From Congeria kusceri (Eukaryota; Mollusca; Bivalvia; Myida; Dreissenidae): DNA of 64,000 bases. The notes under the pieces were generated by a model. The model saw only the letters and a list, made by a program, of their open reading frames with translations. It did no database searches and was not told the origin of the DNA. Every line of letters begins with the position of its first letter. Within the stretch, counting starts at the first letter, position 1. The stretch lies in assembly GCA_027627225.1 (NCBI GenBank), contig JAPFQT010000034.1:1-64000 (forward strand), given 5' to 3'. Of the stretch, positions 1 to 13,100 are shown one piece after another. Both the position numbers and the translations under genes were made by a program.

Positions 1-1103
1 ATTATTTGAACAATCTTTGTAGAGGACCACTATACCATGTTACATTTCAAATATTAAACGTCTGGGCCTTGCAGTTTTCAAATGATCAGCTTTGTGAAGT
101 CCACTTGCCATATAAGTCTATAGAACCGTGTGACCCCCGGGACGTAGCTTCTTTTTACCCCAGAGCATTCTATACACCGAGGATGATGTCAGCCGCCAAA
201 TCTCTGTACTTAACTGCATTATAACGCCCCAAACGGCGAAATGTGCTTACGCATGAAGTAATCCCGCGTATGAAAGTTGTTTCATGAAATGACATTATTG
301 ATACCATCAATCAGTCCATAATTGAGTTAATACTGATAGTAGAATATATTTATGTTAAATAAAATAATTGTAGTTCGTGTTTAACGCTGTTTAGCGTGTT
401 TATTATAAAAGGCTACTTTCACTCTCGTTTTGTGTGAAAATTCAAGGTTAGATGCCAGTAAATCCAGTTCCCGTAGGGTCCAATTATAAAACGGCGAACT
501 TTCAGATTTCAGTTTGTGCAAGCTTGCTGTCAGTTTAAAGATGAACATTTCCTCTTCCAAAAATTGCAATAAAAATATATGGCATGTTACTTCTAAGAAA
601 ATGCGTCGCACCTGAATGCAGACACCGGCAGAAACTAGGGTTTCGGCAGTCATATTTTGACCAACGCCCCATGCCACAGTAAACACACCCCAAAATCTCA
701 TCTTTCAAGTTAGCGTCCAAAGAAATGCACAAAAATGTTCTAAACACACAGGAGGATATTAGAAATAACCACAAAAGGCATGTATGACATTGCTATATGC
801 TTTTCATAGCAGAAGAAAAAAGGAACTCAAGTTAAAGGCAATATTTCGAATGTAACACGGAGGGAAACACATTGATTTACTGGTATCTAACCTCAATGCG
901 ATGTTAAATCAACAATTGTACGCTACGCTGGAAAGTAGGGCATACCCATAATGCTTAGAGCGTGAGTACACAGGTCTGTCAGACCGGTGTTGACACAACG
1001 ACCCCAGAGGCATTTTTGTTTGAATGAGAATGTTGACGGAAGACGGAATAAAGGCGGTCACAAAAGCTCACCATTAGCACTTTGTGCTCAGGTGAGCTAA
1101 ACT
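1..1103 (+). mobile_element. 3' part of a core-repeat (pearl/HINE-like) element
   Basis: The first 180 bases match the core unit of the element at 30299-31841, sharing the phrases 'tttgtagaggaccactata' and 'gggccttgcag'. The segment ends at 1067-1096 with the family's 3' hairpin, arms AGCTCACC and GGTGAGCT around an inner GCAC/GTGC stem. The 5' end lies outside the window. Bases 440-720 inside it resemble, in reverse orientation, a dispersed repeat also seen at 16690-17140 and 17950-18290, so the copy is probably interrupted or composite. No coding capacity is seen. Confidence 0.6.
440..720 (-). repeat. Dispersed repeat R1, copy 1
   Basis: Read on the minus strand this segment contains the phrases 'ttctaacataacat'-like, 'gggaccctatgggaa'-like and 'tttactgg', in the same order as the plus-strand copies at 16690-17140 and 17950-18290. 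The match is diverged. No protein domain is visible, so this is an unclassified interspersed repeat. Confidence 0.45.
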
Positions 1104-1479
1104 AGAATAAGTACTCATTTCCACCGTATATTTTGTGTTGGCCATATTTCAAGTGTTTAAATGTTATTAAATGTTTGTATTTTGTAGTGTTACAGATTTA
1201 GATTTTAAAAAAACACACGCTTTGATATGAAATTATGGATAGTCATCGAACCAAGTAGATTTTACTGCTTGCGGTTCAGGTTTTACACATTAAGGTATTG
1301 CTTGAGAAATACATTATTTCTTAAAATTTGTAACTACAGTCTGGTGTGAGACCTTTAACTATCGATACACATTAAGTCGATACAAATCTGCAGCAATGAC
1401 CGATGGCATCTTATTATAGAAAACATAATATAGCAAAGTGTACAACTGCGGATTACAACGTAGTTAAATAACGCCAGAA
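1104..1479. other. Unannotated AT-rich stretch
   Basis: I see no ORF of note, no repeat family and no RNA gene here. It separates the core-repeat element end from the 26-bp array. Confidence 0.5.
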
Positions 1480-4400
1480 CACAACAAAGTGACACAACGA
1501 CGTAATATAACTATGTGACACAACGACGTAACACAACTAAGTGACACAATGACATAATACAATCAAGTTACGAAATGACATAACACAACCGTGTGACACA
1601 ACGACGTAACACAACCAAGTGACACAACGAGGTCATACAACCAGGCGTCACAACAACGCAAGACAACCAAGTGACACAACGACGTCATACAACCAAGTGA
1701 CAGAACTGCGTAACACAATAAAGTGACACAACGACGTAATACAACCAAGTGATATAACGGCGGAATACAACCAAGTGACACAACGACGTAAAACAACCAA
1801 ATGACACAACGACGTAATACAACCAAGTGACAGAACGGCGTACCACAACCAAGTGACACAACGACGCAATACAACCAGGTGACAGAACGACGTAACACAA
1901 CCATGTGAGACAACGCCGTAACACAACCAAATTACACAACAACGTAATACAACCAGGCATCATAACAACGTAATACAACCAAGTGACACAACGACGTAAT
2001 ACAACCAAGTGAGACAGCGACGTAACACAACCGAGTGACACAACGACGTAATACAACCAGGCGTCACAACAACGCAAGACAACCAAGTGACACAACGACG
2101 TCATACAACCAAGTGACAGAACTGCGTAACACAATAAAGTGACACAACGACGTAATACAACCAAGTGATATAACGGCGGAATACAACCAAGTGACACAAC
2201 GACGTAAAACAACCAAATGACACAACGACGTAATACAACCAAGTGACAGAACGGCGTACCACAACCAAGTGATACAACGACGCAATACAACCAGGTGACA
2301 GAACGACGTAACACAACCATGTGAGACAACGCCGTAACACAACCAAATGACACAACAACGTAATACAACCAGGCATCATAACAACGTAATACAACCAAGT
2401 GACACAACGACGTAATACAACCAAGTGAGACAGCGACGTAACACAACCGAGTGACACAACGACGTAATACAACCAGGCGTCACAACTACGTTATACAACC
2501 AAGTGACACAACGACGTAATACAACCAAGTGACAGAACGACGTAATACAACCAAGTGACACAACGACAAAATACAACCAAGTGATACAACAACGGAATAC
2601 AACAAAGTAACACAACGACGTTATTCAACCAAGCGACAAAACGACGTAATACAACCAAGTGACACAAAGACGGAATAAAATCAAGTGACACAACGACGTG
2701 GTACAACCAAGTGACACAACGACGTTATACAACCAAGAGACACAACGACGTAATACAACCAAGTGACACAACGACGTAATACAACCAAGTGACACAACGA
2801 CATAATACAACCAAGTGAAACAATTATGTTATACAACCAAGTGACACAACGACGCTATACAACCAAGAGACACAACGACGTAATACAACCAAGTGATATA
2901 AAGTCGTTATACAACCAAGAGACACAACGACGGAATAAAACCAAGAGACACAACGACGTAATACAACCAAGTGACACAACGACGTAATACAACCAAGAGA
3001 CACAACGACGTAATACAGCCAAGTGACACAACGACGTAATACAACCAAGTGACACAACGACGTAATACAACCAAGTGACACAACGACGTAATACAGCCAA
3101 GTGACACAACGACGTAAAACTACCAAGTGACACAACGACGTAATACAACCAAGAGACACAACGACGTAATAAAACCAAGTGAAATAAAGACGTTATACAA
3201 CCATGTGATACAACGACGTAATACTACCAAGTGATATAAAGACGTAATACAACCAAGTGATTCAAAGGCGTAATACAACCAAGTGGTATAAAGACGTAAT
3301 AAAACCAAGTGATATAAAGACGTTATACAATCAAGTGACACAACGACGTTATACAACCAAGAGACACAACGACGTAATACAACCAAGTGACACAACGACG
3401 TAATACAACCACAACCAAGTGAAACAATTATGTTATACAACCAAGTGACACAACGACGTAATACAACCAAGAGACACAACGACGTAATACAACCAAGTGA
3501 TATAAAGTCGTAATACAACCAAGAGACACAACGACGGAATACAACCAAGTGACACAACGACGTAATACAGCCAAGTGACACAACGACGTAATACAACCAA
3601 GAGACACAACGACGAAATACAGCCAAGTGACACAACGACGTAATACAACCGAGTGACACAACGACGTTATACAACCAAGTGACACAACGACGTAATACAA
3701 CCAAGTGACACAACGACGTAATACAACCAAGAGAAACAACGACGTAATACAGCCAAGTGACTCAACGACGTTATACAGCCAAGTGACACAACGACGTAAT
3801 ACAACCAAGTGACACAACGATGTAATACAGCCAAGTGACACAACGACGTAATACTACCAAGTGACACAACGACGTAATACAACCAAGAGACACAACGACG
3901 TAATAAAACCAAGTGATATAAAGACGTTATACAACCAAGTGATACAACGACGTAATACTACCAAGTGATATAAAGACGTAATACAACCAAGTGATATAAA
4001 GACGTAATACAACCCAGTGATATAAAGACGTAATACAACCATGAGACACAACGACGTAATACAGCCAAGTGACACAACGACGTAATACAACCAAGAGACA
4101 CAACGACGTAATACAACCAAGTGATATAAAGACGTAATACAACCAATAGACACAAGACGTAATACAGCCAAGTGACACAACGACGTAATTCAACCAAGTG
4201 ACACAACGACGTAATACAACCAAGCGACACAACGACGTTAAACAGGCAAGTGACACTACGACATAATACAAGCAAGTGACACAATGACGTAATACAACCA
4301 ATAGACACAACGACGTAATACAACCAAGAGACACAAAGACGTAATACAACCAAGTGACACAACGACGTAATACAACCAAGAGACACAACGACGTAATACA

Positions 4401-4955
4401 ACCAAGAGACACAACGACGGAATACAACCAAGTGACACAACGACGTAATACACCAAGAGACACAAACACGTAACACAACCAAGAGACACAACGACGTAAT
4501 ACAGCCAATTGACACAAAGACGGAATTAAATCAAGTGACACAACGACGTAATACAACCAAGTGACACGACGACGTTATACAACCAAGAGACACAACGAAG
4601 TAATACAACCAAGTGACACAACGACGTAATACAACCAAGTGACACAAAGACGTAATACAACCAAGTGAAACAATTATGTTATACAACCAAGTGACAAAAC
4701 GACGTAATACAACCAAGTGACACAATGACAGAATACATCCAAGTTACACAATGACAGAATATAAGCAAGTGAAACAATGACATAATATAAGCAAGTGACA
4801 CAATGACAGAATTTTACAACCAAGTGACACAATGACAGAATACAACCAAGTGTCACAATGACATAATATAAGCAAGTGACACAACGACGTAATACAACCA
4901 AGTGACACAACGACGTAATACAACCAAGTGACACAACGACGTAATGCAACCAAGT
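1480..4955. repeat. 26-bp minisatellite array, about 3.5 kb
   Basis: The unit, about 130 copies, combines 'acaaccaagtgacac' with 'aacgacgtaat'. Variants carry GAGACA for GTGACA, GATATAAAG for GACACAACG, and T/A or G/A changes. A higher-order copy is present: 1641-2056 is repeated almost exactly at 2057-2472, an offset of 416 bp or 16 units. Because 26 is not a multiple of three, one stop-free minus-strand unit opens all three frames, giving many overlapping pseudo-ORFs with the same 26-residue cycle (LVVLRRCVTWLYYVVVSLG). These are artefacts of the array. The last copies, 4720-4960, drift toward 'gacataatataagcaag'. Confidence 0.95.
1641..2472. repeat. 416-bp higher-order duplication inside the 26-bp array
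   Basis: Rare unit variants such as 'ccaggcgtcacaacaacgc', 'gcgtaccacaacc' and 'gtgagacaacgccg' recur in the same order 416 bp apart. The copies are 1641-2056 and 2057-2472. The exact multiple of 26 suggests unequal exchange or replication slippage in register. Confidence 0.85.
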
Positions 4956-5160
4956 GCTAAGAAACAACGCCGCGCAACCAAATGACAAACACATGCGACT
5001 CAACCGCGAAGTCCAACCAGGACAACAATCACGTGACACAACAAAGAAAAAAAATCAATACGAAAATCCTCGTTGTTCGATTTGTCAGTTCAACTTTGAC
5101 ATTACGAGTTACTAGTATCGTGTTACGAGTTACGAGTGGATCGTGTCGAGTGCGATCCCT

Positions 5161-5180
5161 GCACAGGGGGGGGGGGGGGG
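5161..5180. repeat. Poly-G tract
   Basis: A run of about 14 G follows 'cctgcacagg'. Similar G runs occur at about 7554-7568 and 21450-21463. Length in the assembly may be unreliable. Confidence 0.8.
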
Positions 5181-5616
5181 CGTCCTGGAGATCTTGCAAG
5201 CACATGTCCTGGCTTCAGATTTCACATGCTATGTACAACGGTGGTGTATCTATATCAAATATGTCAACGTTGTACAGAATACGATATACACGTACTCACC
5301 GAAAAAAATAAACACTTCTCATTAAATTAAAACATTTATATTTGATAGTTTTCCATCTGACGTGAACACATTTTAGAATTTCACCAGGAATTCCATTTTT
5401 TGAGAGCGACACCGATGGTTAACAGTAAACAACTGAAAGAAATTACGCTGATGAAATAAGAAAATGAGTTAAATGCTCAGTAAAATTATTGGATTATAAA
5501 TGTATTAAAAGTAGTTCGTTCCGTGTGCAAGACACCTCGAAGAATGAGTATTGCATTGTTGCTGTGTACTGTTTATTATTTTGATAATGGGTTATGATGA
5601 CGACATCGAAAGTGAC

Positions 5617-5670
5617 GAGGACTTATTATTATTATTATTGTTATTATTATTATTATCATTAGTATTGTTA
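5617..5670. repeat. TTA/TTG microsatellite
   Basis: Repeated TTA with TTG interruptions lies on one side of the SINE-like piece. A matching AT/TTG-rich microsatellite lies on the other side at 5965-6040, which ends in GTCGTCGTC. The flanking pair fits a SINE with simple-repeat ends. Confidence 0.8.
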
Positions 5671-5714
5671 TTGTTTGTTTGCTTATTTGGATTGTTCGCC
5701 GTTTTTAAAAGTAT

Positions 5715-5964
5715 TTCAGTCATATCACGGCGGTTAGTTAACCTACTCACACTTTTCCTGGGCAAGCTTAGCCGATCTAAGCGGTTTGCCAGTACTAAGT
5801 GCACATACTTATGCCAGGAACTGACAACTGCCCTACTTGAATCAGAGGTAGGGGAGAATGGCCGTAGAAATAATTTCATGAGTTATGTGGCCGGGCTGGG
5901 ATTAGAACTCACGATCCCCGGATTGACAGTCCAGCGCTCTACCAACTGAGCTTGCCGGGCCCGG
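5715..5964 (-). mobile_element. tRNA-derived SINE-like element
   Basis: The minus-strand 5' end (5889-5961) is a tRNA-Asp(GTC)-like sequence. It has a D-arm GCTCAGTTGGTAGAGC, an anticodon loop CTGTCAA on a five-pair stem and a T-loop TTCTAAT. The T-stem has mismatches and the acceptor has one, so it is not a working tRNA gene. About 170 bp of unrelated body follows toward 5715. The A-box and B-box are recognisable. The body family is not identified. Confidence 0.55.
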
Positions 5965-5996
5965 TATATTATTGTTATTATTATTATTTATTATTA

Positions 5997-6027
<31 letters not shown>

Positions 6028-6040
6028 CGTCGTCGTAATA
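5965..6040. repeat. ATT/TTG/GTC microsatellite
   Basis: Simple trinucleotide repeats next to the tRNA-like head. Confidence 0.8.
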
Positions 6041-7053
6041 GAAATAATTTAATTAAACGTTCATTCTGTGCAGTAGAGACTGCCCAGCAACTTCACGAAA
6101 TCCTCGTGAACAGTGTACATGTACAGTCAGTGAAAGTTGTCCGCTCGATCGATAACAGCAAACTATTGTTGGCTTCTGCTAGGCTCTTGTTTAAAATATG
6201 ATGTTTAAAAAAAAAGCTTGGGCCCATATTGATGAAGATACCTAAGTAATTCTTAATTCAAAAATAAAATTGCCATTTGAACCTTTGTTTCGGAACATGT
6301 GAATAACAAATACCTACAATACAAAGTATTCATAAATGCAAGAAAATATGGAAAGTATTCAAATTGTGCTCAAAATCTGCTCTAAATAGTTTATTGCTGG
6401 CATTGCAACGTATTCTACTCTTGTATATATCAAACAAACTTACATTGAATACAAGACAATACATATTTTCACGCAAGCTCAAGATTTGGGGCAAGCTCAA
6501 AGATTTCGGGCAAGTTGAAGTTTTTATGCTCTTTTCCGAAAGGTAAAATCCCTTTAACAAACTTCTGTTAGGAGTAGTTAACTGCAAAACGTGAATGTTG
6601 ATTTAAATTAAATGATATGTTCCAAAAAAAACGTGATTTACTTCATTTGATTGAATGAACGTTTAATGTCTATGAAGCATATTACGATTTCCAACATTCA
6701 TGAAGCAGGGTCCATATCCTGAACTTACCGCAGAATATCACGAAAACATAGTTTGCGCCGAAGTGTCCTTTTAGTTTGGCAAAGTTTTAATTGTATAAAA
6801 TAATGGTTTTAGTATAAACTATCCGTTTAGTTTTGAGGTCGATTCAACCAAAGGGACGCAACTGCTATCAGAAATTTGCAAATGAGTAACATTATGTTGG
6901 CTCCCTTGATATCAAGCGGATTGCTTGTTTATCTAATACTATGGAGCATTATGTCAGTCTCGTCTACAATGACATTAAAGGATGATTAGTTGTAGTGCTC
7001 TGTATCGTTCAGAATTATAGCTACGATATTTGTATTTATTTATTTTCGATTTC
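6041..7053. other. Unannotated stretch
   Basis: Short ORFs at 6330-6587 (minus) and 6364-6546 (plus) overlap on opposite strands and show no domain. I see no gene or repeat I can name. Confidence 0.5.
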
Positions 7054-7375
7054 GCGTTGTTTATTGGCCAATAAACAACAATTTGGAGTTCTGATGGGAA
7101 GGAATCAAACCACGAGGGCCTTATACCGGGTGGTTTAATAGCCACGCATCAGAACGACAAAGAGTCGTTTATTGGCCGATAAACAACGATAATGCGAAGA
7201 TTATTTCGATACTAACATGATTTGACATAATTTTTGCAATTGTAAGTGGAACTACTTGTTACTATGCTCCGCTCAAAATCGAAACTTCTTTTTGCGTTGT
7301 TTATAGGGTATTTTAACTACGATAATTGTGTTCCTTGTCTGTAGAGAAATTAACGAGTATCAAGTTAGAATATGG
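7054..7375 (+). mobile_element. Dispersed palindromic element M, copy 1
   Basis: It starts with the palindrome GTTGTTTATTGGCC plus AATAAACAAC and has a second such palindrome at about 7168-7191. Between them lie inverted arms 'ttctgatg' and 'catcagaacgacaaag'. A second half runs from 'ctaacatgatttgac' to 'atcaagttagaata', itself an inverted pair. Other copies are at 20169-20495, 20751-20985, 29637-32390 (split) and 46060-46855 (reverse, split). No coding capacity is seen; a MITE is the simplest reading. Confidence 0.65.
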
Positions 7376-7553
7376 TATATACAATTTTCCAGCTAATAAA
7401 CTATTGCAACTTTATTCACTTTGAGGTTTCTTCAACAAAACATGCATGCAAGAACTACAATTTGAAAACCCTCTGGCTTAAATCTCAGGATATTTAAACA
7501 CGAAAGCCGCCAAGGGCGTATCTGAGGTTGAATCTGCCAAACGCATATGTGCT

Positions 7554-7568
7554 GGGGGGGGGGGGGGG
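7554..7568. repeat. Poly-G tract
   Basis: A run of about 14 G, broken only by a T at the end. Confidence 0.8.
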
Positions 7569-7815
7569 TGCAATAGATCGGGCATTGATCTGGCTTCACA
7601 ACATGCGAGGTATTTCTAAAACGGCAAAGGTGTCATTAAAATGGTGTCTATACCAACCAGTTTTTATTTGAGATTTTTAAACTTGCCGACATATTGAGTC
7701 TTGCACATTATAAACTCCCACAGGTCGATTACAGGGACGGACCCAGTAATCGCAGGGCCAACTCCTACACTAGCAACAATGTGGCTCTTAACCTAACCCT
7801 AGCCTTTACTAAGGG

Positions 7816-8063
<248 letters not shown>

Positions 8064-9352
8064 TTCTTAATTCCTATTGAAATGTTTTTCAACCGCAAAC
8101 TATTAAACTGTTCCGTAAAAGTTAGACATTAGTTCGGTGTCCATTACTAAATGACATTTTTATATATCTTTACATAAAAGGCTGTTTTATTCGAATACGC
8201 TTAATATGCGAAACCAATCATGTACATGCAAGACTTTTACTTCACTGGAAAATACTCATACATAAATTAATGTTTATTTTCAGAATATACATATATAAAA
8301 CATAAGGATATCAAGATGCAACACTATATGTGACATGTAACAACAACAGCAACAAATGTAGGTGCGAGTGTACTCACGTACGAAAAACTACCACATCTGT
8401 CGATGTCGAATACAACAACAAAGTTGAACGGAATGTTAACGTAATAAACTTAAACAAATCTGAAAAGTACATGTACTATAATATTTTATCAAGAGCAGGT
8501 AGGCGACTACAAACTTTTCAATAATTGTATTATTGTTATTAGATTATTGTTTACTCCGTGAGCAGTCAACGACAAGGTCTCAAGAACGGAAAATGCCGAA
8601 TGCAGTCGGTAATCAGACTTCGACGCGCTAGCATGCTCAGAATGCCTTAAATGTCTGTTATTTCCCAAAATGGTTTCGAATCATCATAAACATTTGTTAA
8701 TACAAGTACTTTAGTTTTCTTGTTAAATATATAATGTTTCAATGAATAGGCACGTGCCGATATTGCCTTATTATCATTTACTTCTTTTAACACCAGAGGT
8801 GTGGATCACAGTTTGGTGAGCATAGAAATGTTCAGACTTCTGAAAGTTAATTCATTCCCTATCTCGTTCCGTATTATATTTTATAAGTTAAACATAACGA
8901 AGCAACTACTATTCACTCAATTGAAAACGCATAAAATAAATTGATCAATATTACACAAGTAAGTTAGAAAGATAACATCGCATGAACGGAAATCGAATAA
9001 CCAATATGAATTGCTTTCCATTGCTATAGAAAGTGTTAATCGTGGCAAGTAATTATTATGACTTATTATAATTACCCTCGAAATGTATCGCTTTTTGTCT
9101 AGCGAAATGTCCAGGCGACGTTATATTACACATCATAACGTCTTTCTTGTTCATATCTTAAGAAATGTTATCACGTTCATTTGATTCATGTGTACACAAT
9201 TTTAAAATGATCGTTGATTCGTTATAACATAGATATTACATTTTAGTACACCAATTCGTATTAACATACTATTTGTTAATACGCTGCAAATTAATTATTG
9301 TTGATTTAAATTCGTATTAGATGGTGATACAAATGTTTCTATCTTTTCTGCG
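8064..9352. other. Unannotated AT-rich stretch
   Basis: A 64-codon ORF at 8330-8524 has no recognisable domain. No tandem repeat, tRNA or transposon signature is seen. Confidence 0.5.
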
Positions 9353-9923
9353 AAACTCGTCCGTGAATGGAGTAAAGTATATGGTGTATAAGTAGTGTCT
9401 ACAGTGTGTTATATTAAACTCGTCCGTGAATGGAGTAAAGTATATTGTGTATAAGTAGTGTCTACAGTGTGTTATATTAAACTCGTCCGTGAATGGAGTA
9501 AAGTATATTGTGTATAAGTAGTGTCTACAGTGTGTTATATTAAACTCGTCCGTGAATGCAGTAAAGTATATTGTGTATAAGTAGTGTCTACAGTGTGTTA
9601 TATTAAACTCGTCCGTGAATGGAGTAAAGTATATTGTGTATAAGTAGTGTCCACAAGTGTGTTATATTAAACTCGTCCGTGAATGGAGTAAAGTATATTG
9701 TGTATAAGTAGTGTCTACAGTGTGTTATATTAAACTCGTCCGTGAATGGAGTAAAGTATATGGTGTATAAGTAGTGTCTACAGTGTGTTATATTAAACTC
9801 GTCCGTAAATGGAGTAAAGTATATTGTGTATAAGTAGTGTCTACAGTGTGTTATATTAAACTCGTCCGTGAATGGAGTAAAGTATATTGTGTATAAGTAG
9901 TGTCTACAGTGTGTTATATTAAA
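9353..9923. repeat. 63-bp tandem array, nine copies
   Basis: Units begin 'aaactcgtccgtgaatgg' and end 'tgtgttatatt'. Copies start at about 9353, 9416, 9479 and so on, 63 bp apart. Identity is very high, with only point changes (for example TTG/TGG in 'agtatattgtg', GCA for GGA and one inserted A), which points to recent expansion. Confidence 0.95.
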
Positions 9924-10104
9924 GAAATTATCTAGTGCACAATTTTTAATTGCTGGCGTTGTATTGTGTTAGAAAGTGAGAGGACAAGTTATTGGATTGA
10001 ATCTTTATGCTACGTTACTTTTAGAACTTCGCTTAGTTATGAATTATTCATTATTGGATGTTACGTTTCCTAGACAATAATGTTTACTTTACGGTGTTTC
10101 TCGT

Positions 10105-13100
10105 TCACAGGCGTAAACGCACATGTTCAATGGCGAACATGCACACGCTAATAGGCGGACACGCACACGCGAACATGCACACCTTCATAGGCAAACACGC
10201 ACATGTTCATAGGCGAACTCGCACACTTTCACAGGCGAACATGCACACGTTCACAGGCAAACATGCACACGTTAATAGGCGGACACGCAAACGCGAACAC
10301 GCACACCTTCATACGCGAACACGCACACGTTTAAAGGCAAACATGCATACGTTTATAGGCGAACACGCACACGTTCGAAGGCGAACACGCGCACGTTCAT
10401 AGGCGAAAACGCACGCGTTCACAGGCGGACACGTACACGTTCATAGGGGAGCACGCACACGTTAAAGGCGAACACGCACATGTTCATAGGCGAACCCGTA
10501 CAGGTTAAAGGCGAACACGCGCACGTTCATAGGCGAATACGCACACGTTCATAGGCAAACACGCACACGTTAAAGGCGAACACGCACATGTTTATAGGCG
10601 AACTCGCACAGGTTAAAGGCGAAAACGCGCACGTTCATAGGCGAATACGCACACGTATATAGGCAAACACGCACACGTTAAAGGCGAACACGCACATGTT
10701 CATAGGCGAACTCGCACACGTTAAAGGCAAATACGCGCACGTTCATAGGCGAACACGCACACGTTCATAGGCCAACACGCACACGTTCATACAAGAACAC
10801 GCACACGTTTATAGGCGAACGTGCATACGTTTATAGGCGAATACGCACACGTTCATAGGCGAACTTGCACACGTTCATTGGCGAACATGCACACATTAAT
10901 AAACGGACACGCACTCGTTAAAAGCGAACACGCACATGTTCATATGCGAACTCGCACATGTTAAAGGCGAACACGCGCAAGTTATATGCGAACTCGCACA
11001 GGTTAAAGGAGAACACGCGCAAGTTCATGGGCGAATACGCACACGTTCATAGGCGAACGCGCACACGTTAAAGGCGAACACGCACACGTTCATATGCGAA
11101 CTCGCACAGGTTAAAGGCAAACACGCGCACGTTCATATGCGAAAACGCACACGTTCATAGGCAAACACGCACACGTTCATACGCGAACACGCACACGTTT
11201 ATAGGCGAACGTGCATACGTTTTTACAGGCAAACGCGCATACGTTTATAGGCGAACACGCACACGTTCATAGGCGGACACGCACACGTTCATTGGCGAAC
11301 ATGCACACATTAATAAACGGACACGCCTATGTTAAAAGCGAACACGCACATGTTCATATGCGAACTCGCACAGGTTAAAGGAGAACACGCGCAAGTTCAT
11401 AGGCGAATACTCACACGTTCATAGGCGAACACGCACACGTTAAAGGCGAACACGCACACGTTCATAGGCGAAACTCGCACACGTTAAAGGCAAACACGCG
11501 CACGTTCACATGCGAAAACGCACACGTTCATTGGCGAGCACGCACACGTTCATACAAGAACACGCATACGTTTACAGGCGAACGTGCATACGTTTACAGG
11601 CAAACATGCATACGTTTATAGGCGGACACGAACACGTTCATAGGCGGACACGCACACGTTCATAGGCAAACACGCACACGTTAATAGGCGAACATGCACA
11701 CGTTCACAGGCGAATATGCACACGTTAATAGGCGGAAAAGCACGCGTTCCTAGGCGAACACGCACACGTTAAATGGCGGACACGCACACGTTTACAGGCA
11801 AACATGCATAGGTTTATAGGCGAACACGCACACGTTCATAGGCGAACACGCACACGTTCACAGGCGAATAAGCACACGTTAATAAGCGGACAAGCACACG
11901 TTCATAGGCGAACACGCACACGTTCATAGGCGGACACGCACACGTTCATTTGCGAACATGCACACATTAATAAACGGACACGCACATGTTAAAAGCGAAC
12001 ACGCACATGTTCATATGCGAACTCGCACACGTTAAAGGCGAACACGCACGCGTTCATAGGCGAACTCGCACACGTTAAAGGCAAACACGCGCACGTTCAT
12101 ATGCGAAAACGCACACGTTCATAGGCGAACACGCACACGTTCATACAAGAACACGCACACGTTTACAGGCGAACGTGCATACGTTTACAGGCAAACATGC
12201 ATACGTTTATAGGCGGACACGAACACGTTCATAGGCGGACACGCACACGTTCATAGGCGAACACGCACACGTTAATAGGCGGACACACACACGTTCATAG
12301 GCGGACAAGCACACGTTCATAGGCGAACACGCACATGTTTATAGGCGAACGTGCATACGTTTATAGACGAACACGCACATGTTCATAGGCGAACACGCAC
12401 ATTTTCATAGGCCAACTCGCACAGGTTTAAGGCGAAAACGCGCACGTTCATAGGCGAATACGCACACGTTCATAGGCGAACACGCACACGTTAAAGGCGA
12501 ACACGCATATGTTCATAGGCGAACTCGCACACGTTAAAGGCAAACACGCGCACGTTCATAGGCGAATACGCACACGTTCATAGGCGAACACGCACACGTT
12601 CATAGGCGAACACGCACACGTTCATAGGCCAACACGCACACGTTCATACAAGAACACGCACACGTTTATAGGCGAACGTGCATACGTTTATAGGCGAATA
12701 CGCACACGTTCATAGGCGAACTTGCACACGTTCATTGGCGAACATGCACACATTAATAAACGGACACGCACTCGTTAAAAGCGAACACGCACATGTTCAT
12801 ATGCGAACTCGCACATGTTAAAGGCGAACACGCGCAAGTTATATGCGAACTCGCACAGGTTAAAGGAGAACACGCGCAAGTTCATGGGCGAATACGCACA
12901 CGTTCATAGGCGAACGCGCACACGTTAAAGGCGAACACGCACACGTTCATATGCGAACTCGCACAGGTTAAAGGCAAACACGCGCACGTTCATATGCGAA
13001 AACGCACACGTTCATAGGCAAACACGCACACGTTCATACGCGAACACGCACACGTTTATAGGCGAACGTGCATACGTTTTTACAGGCAAACGCGCATACG

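Noticed and set aside
1480..4955. Possible CRISPR array
   Set aside because: The repeat is continuous with no unique spacers, and the genome is eukaryotic.
1563..5039. Many long overlapping minus-strand ORFs with a Leu/Val/Cys-rich repeating peptide
   Set aside because: They are readings of the 26-bp array in all three frames. The unit simply lacks stops, and there are no other coding signs.
5551..5949. 132-codon ORF with a Leu-rich stretch that looks like a membrane segment
   Set aside because: The Leu run is the TTA/TTG microsatellite, and the rest reads the SINE-like element on its non-sense strand.
10058..10402. 114-codon ORF rich in His and Arg
   Set aside because: It enters the 22-bp array and has no independent coding evidence.
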